This document shows positions 11,077 through 22,532 of a stretch of 64,000 nucleotides of DNA, in pieces. Source of the DNA: Myrica gale (lineage: Eukaryota > Streptophyta > Magnoliopsida > Fagales > Myricaceae); assembly GCA_963930655.1 (NCBI GenBank), contig OZ005606.1:12543501-12607500 (forward strand), given 5' to 3'. The notes beneath the pieces are model-generated. The model ran no database searches. It was not told where the DNA came from and was given only the letters and a program-made list of their open reading frames with translations. The position numbers and the translations under genes were made by a program. Each line of letters starts with the position of its first letter. Position 1 is the first letter of the stretch.

Positions 11077-12440
11077 GATTAAATAAAACCGCAAACCACA
11101 CGTAGATGCGTGGAAAATAAACAATGTAAAACATCTCTAGTGATGATAACTAGGCATCCAATGAAATTGTAAAAAGTTGCCAATTTTACTCAACTCCGAT
11201 TATTGATTTCAAGGTTGCTTGAATAACATTACGGCACTATGAGAGAGGGACAAACCTCAATGTGCAAAGAATAATACACATAGTTCAAGAAAAGATGTCA
11301 ACCTCCATCTTCGACATGTATGGACTTCATATATATCTGGGCCATTCGTTATAGGGACAAAACTTAGCTACAAAGAGAATAAACTGGCTGGATGAGAGAA
11401 TAGATAAACCATACTGCGAGGAAGAATGGTATTTGTATTTCCTAGATTTGGGATTCTGGAGTATCATACATATTGCCCTCCAAACAAGATCCTGTACTGG
11501 AGCCCAAAATACCAATTACAGAGTTCTGCTTATAAAGTTCTATGGTAGGAACTAAAAATCTTTGAAAATGGAAACATAGAATACTTCCAAAGAAAGAGCA
11601 ACTTCTAGATGGATAGATAAGGAGGTCAAGGGGCACTTCTTTGGGACAAGGAAATGGAAATGCCTAGTTTACGACAAAGCCTGACACTTGGAATCCCAAA
11701 ATCTAATTATGTACAAATATTCTCACAATAACCAGGCAAAAAAGTAGTGGAACTACATTTTTTATTTATTGCAGAAACATGGTGAGGTAAAGGACTGAGG
11801 CCAACATGTGACAAAGATAGAATAAGACAAGAGGATTAACCTTCCTGCTCCCTTTTCCTTTCCGATGAGTGATAAATTCTACCACTAAATTCAAGAAAGA
11901 GGTGAAAATCCTAATGCACGGGATGTATAGAAAAGATCTGAAGTTCAAAACATAAAAGGACTCCCACATGTTTGAAAAAGAGAACGAACTGCTAGCTGCA
12001 TCCAATCACAGAGATCTCAAGAACAAAAGTTCCAGCCTCACCAATGGTAACTCAAACCTATCAGAAGAACCTACATTCCTTTTTCTCCAAAGACCTCACA
12101 ACATGTACAATATACATGCCTTGGAAATTTCACTACCACGACAACTATTGGAAGTCCCTTCCAAAGTGCCCATTCTTCAACCACCATTCTTGGTGTAATC
12201 CACCCCGCCTCTATAATCCACCTGATCCCGAACAAATGAAACACGAGTACACACTTAGCTTCCTGCTTCTTCCTTATGCTAGTTAAGTATGCTAGATGTA
12301 TACTTAATCCAATGCACATATCTAAATATGTTTGCCTTTGTGTTTAATATCAATAGAGAATGAAGACATTCATAGATAGATAAAAGTAAAGAAATAAATG
12401 ATGTAATACTTTTCATTGTCAAATCTTAAGATGTCCCAAA
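11077..12440. other. Intron of the cytochrome b5 pseudogene, no gene seen
   Basis: About 1.36 kb without recognisable coding or strong repeats. Short open frames on both strands show no domain. Confidence 0.5.
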
Positions 12441-13300
12441 AAAACAATAGTCATATCTGCGCTTTGACTTTAAAAAAATAAGTCAAGAGTGCTTTTGAAG
12501 TTCCTTGAAATAATTATAAGGCTCAATTCCATCTAGTAAGGTATCAATATGAGACTTGGCCTCTTATTTTTTTTCTTTTACCGACTCCATGTTGGAGGTA
12601 TCGCAATCTCTTCCCCTTAAACCCTTAACATCCTCATCAAGAACCACTAAACCCACATTGGTGCTTACTAGGCCTGGTCTAATACCATTTGTACTAATCC
12701 AAGGAAGCGCTAACCATGTATGCGCTTTGACTTCAAAATGACTAGTCAATATTACTTTGAAGCTCCTTGGAATCATTATAATCCCAATTTCACCTATTAA
12801 GGTTCCAAAGTGAGACTTGGCCTCTCATTCCTTTTTCTTTTTAGATAACGAGGGAAATTTGGGCACCTATTCATATGCACCGAGCTCGGACGGACCTCGG
12901 ACCGTGCAGCCCTCTCAAACCACACATGTCAGGTAAGTCCAGCTTTGCTGTGGGAATGACCCCAAGGAATTGTTTGCACCTAAGGAGATTCAAACTTGAG
13001 ACCTCAGGGGGATCACACCCCTAGGCCCGTCTTGACCACCCAAGTCAACCCCTTGGGGTTACCTCTCATTCATTTTCCTTCTCCCCACTACATGTGGGAT
13101 TGGGGTATCATAATCTTTCCCCACCAAGCCCACATTGTTGGTTAGTAGGCCGGTTCTTATAACATTTGTATTATCTAAGGAAGCGATACCCGGGTTTGCG
13201 CTTTCACGACTAGTCAAGCTTTTGAAACTCCATGAAATCAATATAAGGTCTAATTCCACAAGTCCTCTCATTCTGTTTCCTTCTCACTCCGTGTATCACA
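12441..13300 (-). repeat. Repeated LTR-element leader sequence (SINE-interrupted)
   Basis: Diverged tandem copies share GCGCTTTGACTT, TGAGACTTGGCCTCTCATTC, CCACATTGGTG and AATACCATTTGTA. The minus-sense TACAAATGGTATTAGACC resembles the junction of an LTR end with an initiator-Met tRNA primer-binding site. The same sequence occurs at 60068-60352 between two LTRs, which supports calling it a retrotransposon leader. The second copy is split by the SINE at 12831-13061. Confidence 0.6.
12831..13061 (-). mobile_element. tRNA-type SINE with perfect 10-bp target duplication
   Basis: Flanked by perfect direct repeats CCTCTCATTC (12821-12830 and 13062-13071). In minus sense it starts AACCCCAAGGGGTTGACTTG, has an A-box-like TTGACTTGGGTGGTCAAG and a B-box-like AGTTTGAATCTCC, and ends in an A-rich tail (AAAAAGAAAAAGG). 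These are the parts expected of a Pol III-transcribed SINE moved by LINE machinery. It interrupts the LTR-leader repeat, and the uninterrupted junction is seen in the copy near 60215. Confidence 0.85.
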
Positions 13301-13744
13301 AATCTTTAGCGTGTTGTATCAATTCTGAAGAATAACTTCAAAGCAAGCAATGGCCATAGAAACCTTAAACCTCAGGATCAAATAAAATCATTCCCCATCG
13401 ATCTCATGCAATCCTATCACACCTAGAGAGAGAGAACTACGAGGTACCAGCCCGTCTTGTAACGTCATGCCTTTAGGTTCTTGGAGTCTTAAGTCTATCC
13501 CAAAAGCAACTCACAAAAGATTTGCACGTCAAACACAATCGCCGCAGATTTCTCGAGTACACCTATAAAGCACAAATGGAAAATGGAAAAGAAAAACACT
13601 AGTACATGAAGATTATCTAATTGCTTCGGAGACAGACACAAGCTCTACCTCATCCATTGAAGATATAGAGCAAGAGTTGAATGAACAAAATAAAAAGTAC
13701 AAAAAGGTAACAGAAAGCTCACAAACTGTAAGAGGAACTCGTAC
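13301..13744. other. 5' part of cytochrome b5 intron 1, no gene seen
   Basis: Ordinary intron-like AT-rich sequence down to the exon 1 donor at 13744-13741. Nothing else recognised. Confidence 0.5.
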
Positions 13745-14153
13745 CTTGCCATCGATGATGACCCAGCAGTCTTCTTTGGTGTTGTGTTCAGAGGCTTCTT
13801 GCATAGTATAGAGCTTTGAGAGAGTTGGCATCCTTGGTGGGTGATTGGTCAACTTAGTCTGGGAGATAGTCAGGAGCCAATTAGCCCTCTCTCCCTCCTC
13901 TGTTTTAGGCTCTGTGTCGAGTAGAGATCTGTTGGGCTAGGCCACAGGACACAGGTACCTTGTGCTCTTAATGAGCAGGAGGAACCAACCCCGCAGCACT
14001 GACGTCAATATGAACAGTAAGCATTAGGAAGGGCCCCAGTTTCATCGGGTTGGGCTTGAATGGCTAGACAGAAAAACCGAAAGGACCGATCCACGAGTCT
14101 TTTTGTTTTTGTTTTTTTATAAGAATAAGCAAGCTGTAGATAATAAACCAAAC

Positions 14154-16255
14154 TAGGGGTGTAAGTCCGGTCCGGCCTTCGGCGGATCTCCGGTTCCGGG
14201 AAGAGAAGGTCCGGTCCTTCCAGGAACCGGAATCGGTACTCCATTTGGAGTTTTTCCGGAACCAGAAACGGAATTTTCTGCCGGTTTAGCAGAAAAACCG
14301 GTTCCGGTTTTTTTTTAATTAACAGAATATTAAAACGACGTCGTTCTATTTGAAATAGAACGACGTCGTTTTAATATTCTGTTAATTAAAAAAAATCGGA
14401 AATAGAACGACATCGTTTAGTAGTTAAAAAATGAAAAAAAAAATACCGCGGATCAAAACGTGCTTTGATCCACGGTAAAAACTAAAAAACTCTATCCCTC
14501 TCCTCTCCTTCCTCCAATTCGCGAAACCCTCAGTTGTCTCCCTCTCTTTCTCCGATCGTCTGCTGAGTGCCGAGTCTGCTGACTGCCATTGCTGTCTCCC
14601 TCTGCTCGGCTGCTTCTCTCGCGTTGCATCTCTCTCTCTCTGTAAGAGCTCTGTCTCTGTTAATGTTGATAGTGTTGAGTTGATAGTGTACTGCCTAGTG
14701 CCTGCCGCCTGGTTGGAATTGAAGCTATGGTGTTTGATATGTAATTTGACTTGTGGAGATTTAACTTTTAAAGAAATCGTTGTTTGATATTTTTCTGTGG
14801 ATTCTTACTTTGGGTGGTCAAATCTTTTAGTTTATCATGTGGATTCTTAGCCAGATGAGTTCAGTTCCTAGTTTTCTTGAAGAAGTATGTGGATGGTCCT
14901 GAATTTTTCTGAGGAGTTCTTCAAGAAATTTAAATACTTTGCAATGATTTTCGTTTATTAGATACTCTGTTACACTTGGAAATTTGAGTTGTGGAGATTT
15001 AATTTGACGTGTCTTGGCTATTATGCAGGGTCCACCCACATCTGGTTTGAACAACTCGTCTACACGTCCAGAGCAACTAAGAACAGGTTTGCATTTGCTG
15101 AATGTGAAATGTTAATTTGCTGGTTGCTGGACTTTAATTTGCTGAATTTACATTTGCTGCACTTTAACATTGTTGATCACTTTATTTAGAGACTATCTGC
15201 ATTTGCTGCACTTTAATTTGCTGAATGTTAGTTTGTTTTTCTTCCTTGTACTTGGTAGAACATGCTTGTTGAGTTAGCAAGTGTATGTGCTTGTTATGAT
15301 GTCATATTGGTGTTCTGACTATGTTGTGCTTGAATATGTATTGGTTAAACGGGTTATTGACAAAATATAGCCTATGTTGTGCTTGAATATGTAGTGGGGG
15401 AGGTGTTCTGAAGGGTGGTTCATTTGCCTTGTTAATAGAAGAAATTTAAACATATGTCTAGTCTTACTGTCTCTAGTTATGGCAAGCGAGAATTTTTTTC
15501 TTTTTCTTTTTTGACATGAAATTTAACGCCCTGATCTTTTCTCCATGAGATCAGGTGGAATTAAGCTCTACAACTTGCTGGATATCTTTTTATGGTTTAT
15601 GTAAACTTGCTTGTGTAACATACTAATGGCTTAGATTCCATTTGGATTGCTTAAAGCTACCATGCTGATGCCTACGAAGAGGATAACGGATCTGGAGTTA
15701 CTGATGGGACAGAAGATCCTTCTAGTTATATGTTGGATATAGGTATATACAACATTTTACATTTCTATTTTCACTTTATTAAAAAAATTTATCATCTAAT
15801 TGTTGATACATTTCTTCTTTTGCAGAGTTAATTTCTAATGTTGCAGCGATCGTGGATGGGTCATACATGATTGATTGATGTTTGATTATGTTATTAATTT
15901 TTTACTTGAGTAGATACTTCTAAGTTTGTATTGTAATATTTTGCTATTTCAAGTTAGTTTCAAGTTTGATTTAAGATTTATTTAATATGTGATTTTGTGA
16001 ATGACATGTTTTTAGATTTATTTTTACATTTGTTTGTCAATTACTTGTTTTAGGATTTTATTTTGTGAATTACATCTTAGCGGACTTAGCGGAATTCCGA
16101 TATCCGCTTCCGCTAAGTCCGCTTCTGCTTCCGCTTCCGCTAAGTCCGCTAAGAGTCGGAAGCGGAAGCAGACTATATTTTGGTCATCCGCTAGTTAGCG
16201 GACCGGATGTCGAAATGTCAAATTCCGCTTCCGACTAGTCCGCTATTCACCCTTA
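14154..16255. mobile_element. hAT element, 2.1 kb, perfect 8-bp target duplication
   Basis: Flanked by AACCAAAC on both sides (14146-14153 and 16256-16263). The terminal inverted repeats are TAGGGGTG and, read inward from the right, TAAGGGTG. Both ends carry CCGG/CCGC-type subterminal repeats: GGTCCGGCC and CCGGTTCCGG on the left, runs of TCCGCTTCCGCTAAG on the right (16080-16250). Eight-bp duplication and TA(G/A)GGGTG ends are typical of the hAT superfamily. No intact transposase: short coding-like pieces (AYEEDNGSGVTDGTEDPSSY near 15675) are not diagnostic. It inserted into a short LINE-like tail. Age is probably recent given the perfect duplication. Confidence 0.9.
14309..14395. repeat. 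Perfect palindrome, 43-bp arms
   Basis: Left arm 14309-14351 and right arm 14353-14395 are exact reverse complements around a single G at 14352. The arms contain AACGACGTCGTT, itself a 12-bp palindrome. It lies about 155 bp inside the left end of the hAT element. A further partial copy (AATAGAACGACATCGTTT) follows at 14401-14419. Confidence 0.97.
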
Positions 16256-16263
16256 AACCAAAC

Positions 16264-17327
16264 AAAGCAACCTACAAAAGGAGGCATTGACGTCTAGACA
16301 ACTAGACCCACGGATCTTATATGGTCGAATGATGTTTCCTCGTTTAAGATATTATCTGGTTTCTTCAGTATTGTTTATAATGTCGCTGCCCCTTGTATTA
16401 TGTTGCAGCCACATCTATCCTCAACCCGTCTTGGCAAATTTCTAGAAGCTGGTTATGTTTGTAAACTACGGGGCTGTTCGTTTAATAAAAATTCTCAAAA
16501 ATTTTTAAATTCTCACAATACAAAAAATCCTACAACCAAACATCATTTTTAACCTCACATAAAAATAATTACAACACATATACCAATAAAGTTAACATCA
16601 CCTAAAAATTCTCTAAACACAAAAAATCCTCACAAAGCTCCTTAACCGAACAATCTCTACGATTTTTTTGAGCATTTTAAGAATGTTCTCCACGGCATGA
16701 AGACATGCCCGAGTTGTATTATTCAGCACACAAAAAAAAAGACATGGATGGGGTACTGACAGTGACAACCGACAAATTATTTTTTCCCAAAAAAAAATAT
16801 GGTTGACAGTGTTCCTAGCAAGAAAATGGGAAGAAATTGCACAAACTGAATAAATTACCCTCCGCTTAAGGAAAAAAAAACCTCCTCCCAAAGGGAGCAA
16901 TTTTGAAAGTGAAAGCTTTTATGGTGTCATGATCCCATTTGTGGAAGGGAAATGGATGTTATTGCTCGGTGAGAAAAGAGGCAACTTTAGAGATACGAGG
17001 GTTTCGGGAAGCTTCAGGATCTAAGGGGAGATCGAGTTTAGTGTGCATGTGGCTGAGTTATGTGTGTGTGGATATTTCTGGTCAAAAAGAGTTGATTGGG
17101 CTTAGATGGGCTTGCTTATCGTTTGGGCCTTGCTTATTTTTCTGTTCTCTTATGTCCTGTCTTTAGTATTACTTTCCTTAGTTATCATGTAGGCCCATTT
17201 TAATGGAGCCAGTTATTTGCTTTCCATTAATGGTGGGCCTTAGCCCAAGGTCTGCAATACATATTGGATTAGCTCTGTAAGAATCAGTATCCAAGAACAT
17301 ATATGAAAAGGTTACTGAAGAGTGGCT
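16264..17327. other. Spacer, no gene seen
   Basis: Holds an AT-rich stretch (about 16470-16680) that begins GGGGCTGTTCGTTTAATAAA and resembles degenerate MITE sequence seen elsewhere here, and unannotated open frames (16613-16900 minus, 16939-17166 plus) with no domain. Nothing supported as a gene. Confidence 0.45.
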
Positions 17328-17336
17328 ATCGAATAC

Positions 17337-17601
17337 GGACAAGGATTCCCTCCTAATAGGGAATTATCTAATGTGTACTAACATGCCATTGGATGGATGA
17401 CAACACATTAATGAATCTATCCAATGGTCTATATTAATGACAACACATTAATGAATCAATTAAGAAAGTTTTTCTTTTTGATTTTGTATTTTTTTAACAT
17501 TTAATACAGATCATTGAATAAATTCATTAATGTGTTGTCATCCATCCAATGGACTGTTAGGACACATTAGGTAATTCTCTCTTAGGAGGGAATCCTTCTC
17601 C
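17337..17601. mobile_element. Mutator-type MITE with perfect 9-bp target duplication
   Basis: Flanked by ATCGAATAC at 17328-17336 and 17602-17610. The ends are long inverted repeats starting GGACAAGGATTCCCTCC on the left and GGAGAAGGATTCCCTCC read inward from the right. Similarity continues for about 90 bp (CATTGGATGGATGACAACAC in both arms). The 9-bp duplication and long arms fit Mutator-like elements. No coding capacity. Confidence 0.92.
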
Positions 17602-17707
17602 ATCGAATACAGCAGCTCAAGAATTCAATAACTTTTCCATTTTTCAAATAACCCCAAATTCCTATTTTACCCCATTCCCCTTGGGGTACATTACATATGG
17701 TCTTTAG

Positions 17708-18215
17708 AGAAGACTTAAATGTATATGGGGTCTTATGGTATACTAAAGTTGCAAATGTGCCTATGAAGTAACGTTTTCAACAAATACTCTTGAGGTAAAG
17801 TTTAAGTCAAATCGAGACTCCTCCGTCTATTTTTCATTAGTCCCGCTAACGGTCATTGCTTACAGGACTTTAAAATTCACGTCATAACGAATTAGAAAAG
17901 CTTCATTACCAAATTAAAAACATCCACGCCACCTCTACGCCAGGTATCTACCAGCTCATCGCACCTGATTAAAAAAAACAACTTAATGAGACGACATCAT
18001 TCTCCACATTGCAGACATCTGGCGTAGATGTAGCATGAACATTTTAATTGGACAGGTGTCGTTTTCTAATTCGTTATAATATAGATTTTAAAACCCTGTC
18101 AGCAATAACCGTTAACGAGAAATAGACGGAGGAACCTCGATTTGACTTAAACTCTACCTCAGGGGTCTATTTGTTGAAAGCGTTACTTCAGGGCCCTGGG
18201 TGCAATTAAGCCTTA
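17708..18215. mobile_element. Foldback element (family B)
   Basis: The arms 17750-17900 and 18040-18200 are inverted copies. Shared blocks include TTTAAGTCAAATCGAG, TCCTCCGTCTATTT, and CATAACGAATTAGAAAA / TATAACGAATTAGAAAA. The outer end reads TAAGGCTTAATTGCACCC (from the right), the motif also found at 3171-3424. Non-coding. It sits exactly at the 5' edge of the LINE that follows. Confidence 0.8.
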
Positions 18216-21200
18216 TGAGAATAAGAGCACATATGCCTTCCGATAGATCGAATCTCCATAACTGCATTCTTGATCCTGCATCTGCCTTCCGCTTTGAACC
18301 TTTTTGGACTCGGGATACTTCATGTGCAGCGGTCATTGATCAAGCTTGGGCCTCTCGCTATGGTGGCTTGCCTGCTTTTGTGTTCTGTCAACGTCTTAAG
18401 GCAACTCGAGCAGCTCTCCGCTCTTAGAATAAAGATGTGTTTGGCTGTATTCAATCCAACATACAGCGTCTTCGACTGGAGTTGGATGCTCTGCAGTGTA
18501 ACCTCGGTGGAGACAATTTTGGGAGGCAAGAGAAAGAGATTAGAGGTCAACTACTTGAAGAGCTGAAAAAAGAAGAATTGTTGTGGAAAATGAAATCAAG
18601 GGTCTCTTGGCTCACGACTCCGGATCTTAATACCAAAATTTTCCACATCTCTACTATTGTTCGGCGGCGGCGGAATTGTATAGATGCTCTTAAGGATCCG
18701 CAGGGAATCTGGTTGCAGACCCATGATCAGATTGGTAATCTCTTCAGCGATCATTTTCGTAATCTTTTTACTAGCCAACACCCTCAATTTCCAAGTGATT
18801 TAGAGGGTTACATTCCCTCTCTTTTATCTGACCAAGACAATCATGCCCTTTGTGTGTTACAGACTGCTGACGAGATTTGGGACGTGGTGCGAAATCTTTG
18901 GCCAACCAAAGCCCCTGGGCCAGATGGATTCTCTGCAATCTTTTATCAAAAATTCTGGCAAATTGTGAAAGACGATCTTATTGGATTGGTTGTCCGATTC
19001 TTCAGATCTGGTTTTCTCCTTAAGGAATTAAATCATACAAATGTGGTTCTCATCCCAAAAATTGAGAACCCCACCATGGTCACGCACTACCGCCCGATCA
19101 GCTTGTGCAACGTGGCATATAAGATCATCGCTAAGCTGCTTGCCAACCATTTGCGCAAGGTGATTCATAAACTGGTTTCCTCTTCCCAATTTGCATTTGT
19201 TCCAGGCAGAAAAATCCAAGATAATATCATCCTCGTGAACGAACTCATGCACACTCTCAAACGTAAGCAAGGACGTGGGGGGCTTATGACATTGAAATTC
19301 GACATGGAGAAAGCATTTGATAAATTTGATTGGGACTTTCTTATGGAGATTATGCGCTGTTTTGGTTTTTCTTTGGCTTGGCGGAATCTAATTTTTCAAT
19401 GCATCTCGACTCCCACTTTTTCCATTATGCTCAATGGTAGCCCGTTTGGGTTTTTTAAATCAAGCAGGGGTCTTAGGCAAGGTGATCCGCTCTCTCCTTT
19501 CCTCTTTATACTCATCATGGAAGGGTTGTCCCGCATCATCTCAAAGGCATAAGTGGAGAACTGTATTCATGGTATTCGTATCGCACGTGTTGCCCCTCCA
19601 ATCTCTCATCTTCTTTTTGCAGACGATCTCATGATTTTTCAGTCATGCAAACCCTGCTGAAGCCTCTAGTATCCATAACTGTCTTCAGAAATTTGCATCG
19701 TGGTCGGGGCAAACCATAAATCTGCAGAAATCGTTCATCCATTTCAGCACCAATCTCTCCATGGACATAAAGGACAGGATCGTAGCTGCTCTTAGTCTTA
19801 CTAGCACACCTAGAAAGGCGAAGTATTTGGGCCTCCCAATGTGGCTTCCACGTGCCAAGACTCAAGCCTTTGCTGATGTCAAAACTAAGGTGATTCAGTA
19901 GATCTCCGGATGGAAGGCCAAAGCGCTATCTCAAGCGGGCAGAACGATTCTTATCCAAGCGGTTGTTGCTGCTCTCCCTTCATATTGTATGTCGGTTTTC
20001 CTCCTCCCGAAGGAATTCTGTCATTCTTTAGATACCCTTCTTAAAAAAATTTGGTGGGGTTTTTCTCAAGATAAATCTCATCACTTTCATCATATGGCTT
20101 GGGCGGATATTTGTTCTCCGAAAGAGTCGGGAAGTCTTGGCTTGCGAAGAATGTATGACTTGAACAGAGCTATGATTGCAAAATTGGGATGGCGAATTGT
20201 TAATGAACCGGACTGTCTTTGGGTAAAAGTTGTGACGGCTAAATACCTTAAAGGGAGAAGCTTTTTCGGTACCAGGGGCATCATGATCCTTCATGGGTGT
20301 GGAAAGGGGTAGAGAGAACTCGTGACTTGGTGCTTAACAATTTGTGTTGGAAAGTTAATAATGGGCGTGACATACGTATCTGGAGCCAACCGTGGGTTCC
20401 CGGTATCGAAGATTCCATCCCAAAGCTCCGACCAGGCACTGTGTTGCCCAGACATATTAATCGGGTGGCTGATCTCTTTGTCAGTGATACAGGTCAATGG
20501 AATGATGTTTTCGTTCGTCAGTGGTTTGAGGAGGAATCAGCTGCTGCCATCTTGAATATCACAAGACATAATAACGCTGATGATGATATAATGATCTGGG
20601 CTCCCGAACCCAAAGGAAAATTTTCAGTAAAGACTGCTTATGAGCAAGATCAAGGCCCCAGATTTATTCGTGGGGCCTCCCTGGATGCGGATGAATGGAA
20701 AAAGCTCTGGTCTTTGAAGATCCAACATAGACTTAAATTGCTTCTGTGGAAGGTTTTTGCTGGTGCTCTTCCCCTTCGAACAAAGGTTTTTCGTTTTATT
20801 ACTAATGCTCCTTTGGAGAAGTTGGTTTGTCCACTCTGTAAACTGGAGGAAAAGTCCTTTCATCACCTTTTCCTTGGTTGCTTGTACAGCAGAGTATTAT
20901 GGCGTGAAGGGCCTTGGATTTTGAATTTTGATGCATTCCTCCAGGTGCCATTTTCAAATTGGGTGAAATATATGTTGAACTCTAGTAATCTGCCTTTCCA
21001 TGTCAGGGCGAGTTGGTCTGATATGATGCTTTATACTGCCTTGCTCTTTGATACAATCTGGTTTACCCGCAATAGAGTGGTCCGTGATAATTTGGAGCCA
21101 GATGTTGAAGACATGAAGAAACGCTGCCTCCAACGTTATGCAGAGCATTGTGTAGCTTGGTCCCAGAAGAAACGCCTAATCCGATGGCAACCTCGTGCTC

Positions 21201-21705
21201 CTAATATTTTTAAAATTAATTATGATGTTGCAATTAAGGAAGATATTTTGTGTTATGCAACTGTTTGTCGAAATAGTGTGGGTAGGATCATTGAAGCGCG
21301 TGGGTTCTGGCGCAAGGGGTCCCATCCTCTGAAGGGAGAAGCTCTCGCTGCACTTTTGGCTTGCAACATTGCTGGTGTCTTGCCTATCTCGGAAGTAATG
21401 GTTGAAGGTGACTCCTTAGTGGTTTGGAAACAGGTCACTGAGAGACATATGATCCCTGATTGTTGGCTTGTGGAGGGTGAAATCCTAAATCTCAGACAGA
21501 TTCTAGACGCTCATCCTTTGTGGACATTTTGCTGGACCCCTAGGGAAGGCAACCTCTTGGCTCATTTTATTGATAAATGGTGCGCAACCAATAAGCTTTG
21601 TGGTGTAATTAATCTTGACTCTCTCCCTAGAGAGATTCTTGTTTGTGACAATGGTTGACTGAGTAGCAATAGAATGTTCCTGTTTGTTTAGAAAAAAAAA
21701 AACTA
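18216..21705 (+). mobile_element. LINE (L1-type) with RT, zinc-finger RT tail and RNase H, broken
   Basis: The 5' part including the endonuclease is missing. Readable in order: a linker (FRFEPFWTRD...VIDQAWASRYGG), a stop TAG at 18425 where a Trp is expected before NKDVFG, RT (APGPDGFSAIFYQKFW, HYRPISLCNVAYKIIAKLLA, FDMEKAFDKFDWDFL, LRQGDPLSPFLF), a TAA stop at 19550, catalytic FADDL near 19618, a frameshift near 19640, a further TAG near 19899, another shift near 20295, a zf-RVT segment (WSLKIQHRLKLLLWKVFAGA, VCPLCKLEE...HLFLGC, 20696-20890), and an RNase H segment (NYDVAI ... GEALAALLAC ... VEGDSLVV) ending at 21658. An A-run follows at 21691. In active form these encode target-primed retrotransposition. 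This copy cannot make an intact protein. Confidence 0.92.
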
Positions 21706-22532
21706 AATTACTTAACAGGAAAAAAAAAGATTTAGTAGATCTTCTGCTACTAAATTACCTAAAGTAACATAACAAACAAAAGAATCAGATTTAACGTAAC
21801 AAATTACACCCAATCCTTGAGTCTTATTGAACTTATTAACAGATCATGTCTTTAAATTAAAGGTTAATGACTTATTTGGTTCTTAGGTCTCGATCTCTTT
21901 TCAAAAATCTTTCTTGGATTTTCACTTTAATAGTAGGCAGTCTTGAGTTTTTCCACGTATCATGTCAAGTCAACAATATATACAGCCATATCATTTTTTT
22001 TAAAAAAAGGTCAATTATGTGCCAAAAAAATATATTACACTAAAAACTTAAAATAAGTTTTTAATAAAAAGTGAAGAGAGAACGTTACAATATGTTTCAT
22101 TTCTATGGGAAACAAAATGAAGATTTAATTACTCCATTAGTCCCGATAGTATTTTGAAACCTCAAACTGTCTTCAGAGTATTTTTTGTCTTAAAGTAGTC
22201 CTATGAAATATTAATGTGCCAATAAAACCCTTTCCGTCGACTTGGGTTTGCATTTGGAAAACAAACTCCTACGTGGTTACTCGTGACACATCCTAAATAA
22301 TATCAGACATTCACGTAGTATCCCTTCCTAGTGGTTAAAAGGTGCCGCGTTCATATATGAACACATTTTGGTTCTTTTCATGATTGTTCATATAAAACAG
22401 AGAAATTTGTATAAGGCCGCCGCAGAACGCTTCAAGTATCAACTGGCTACTCATTTTTTGAAGACCAATGAGTCTTACAGCAAGTATTTGCATACATCAA
22501 AATGTTCAAGCGTCAGATACTTGTAACAATAT
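21706..22532. other. Spacer downstream of SPT4, no gene seen
   Basis: Contains small inverted pieces after the LINE A-tail (TTTAGTAGATCTTCTGCTACTAAA, 21731-21755 region) and one-armed remnants of repeat families (around 21870-22250). The last part probably includes the SPT4 3' untranslated region. Confidence 0.5.

Larger units (their letters stand above)
7815..13831 (-). pseudogene. CB5: Cytochrome b5 pseudogene
   Basis: Exon 1 (13831-13745, 29 codons) is intact: [20 protein letters not shown] then DCWVIIDGK, with donor AAG|GTACGAG. Exon 2 (8133-8067) follows acceptor CCAG and reads V-stop-DVTAYLDEHPGGDDVVIAATG, so the usual Tyr codon after DGKV is TAA (8130-8128). The haem-binding HPGG is preserved. 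Exon 3 begins near 8000, is frameshifted at its start (TTGACATGCTGGG), then reads [20 protein letters not shown], keeping the second haem-ligand His, and ends MDLTKQ. The C-terminal membrane helix that follows in functional ER cytochrome b5 is missing. Functional family members are about 130-140 residues and donate electrons to ER desaturases and P450s. Intron 1 is about 5.6 kb and holds a LINE and a SINE. Splice sites show it decayed as a genomic gene, not a processed copy. Confidence 0.87.
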
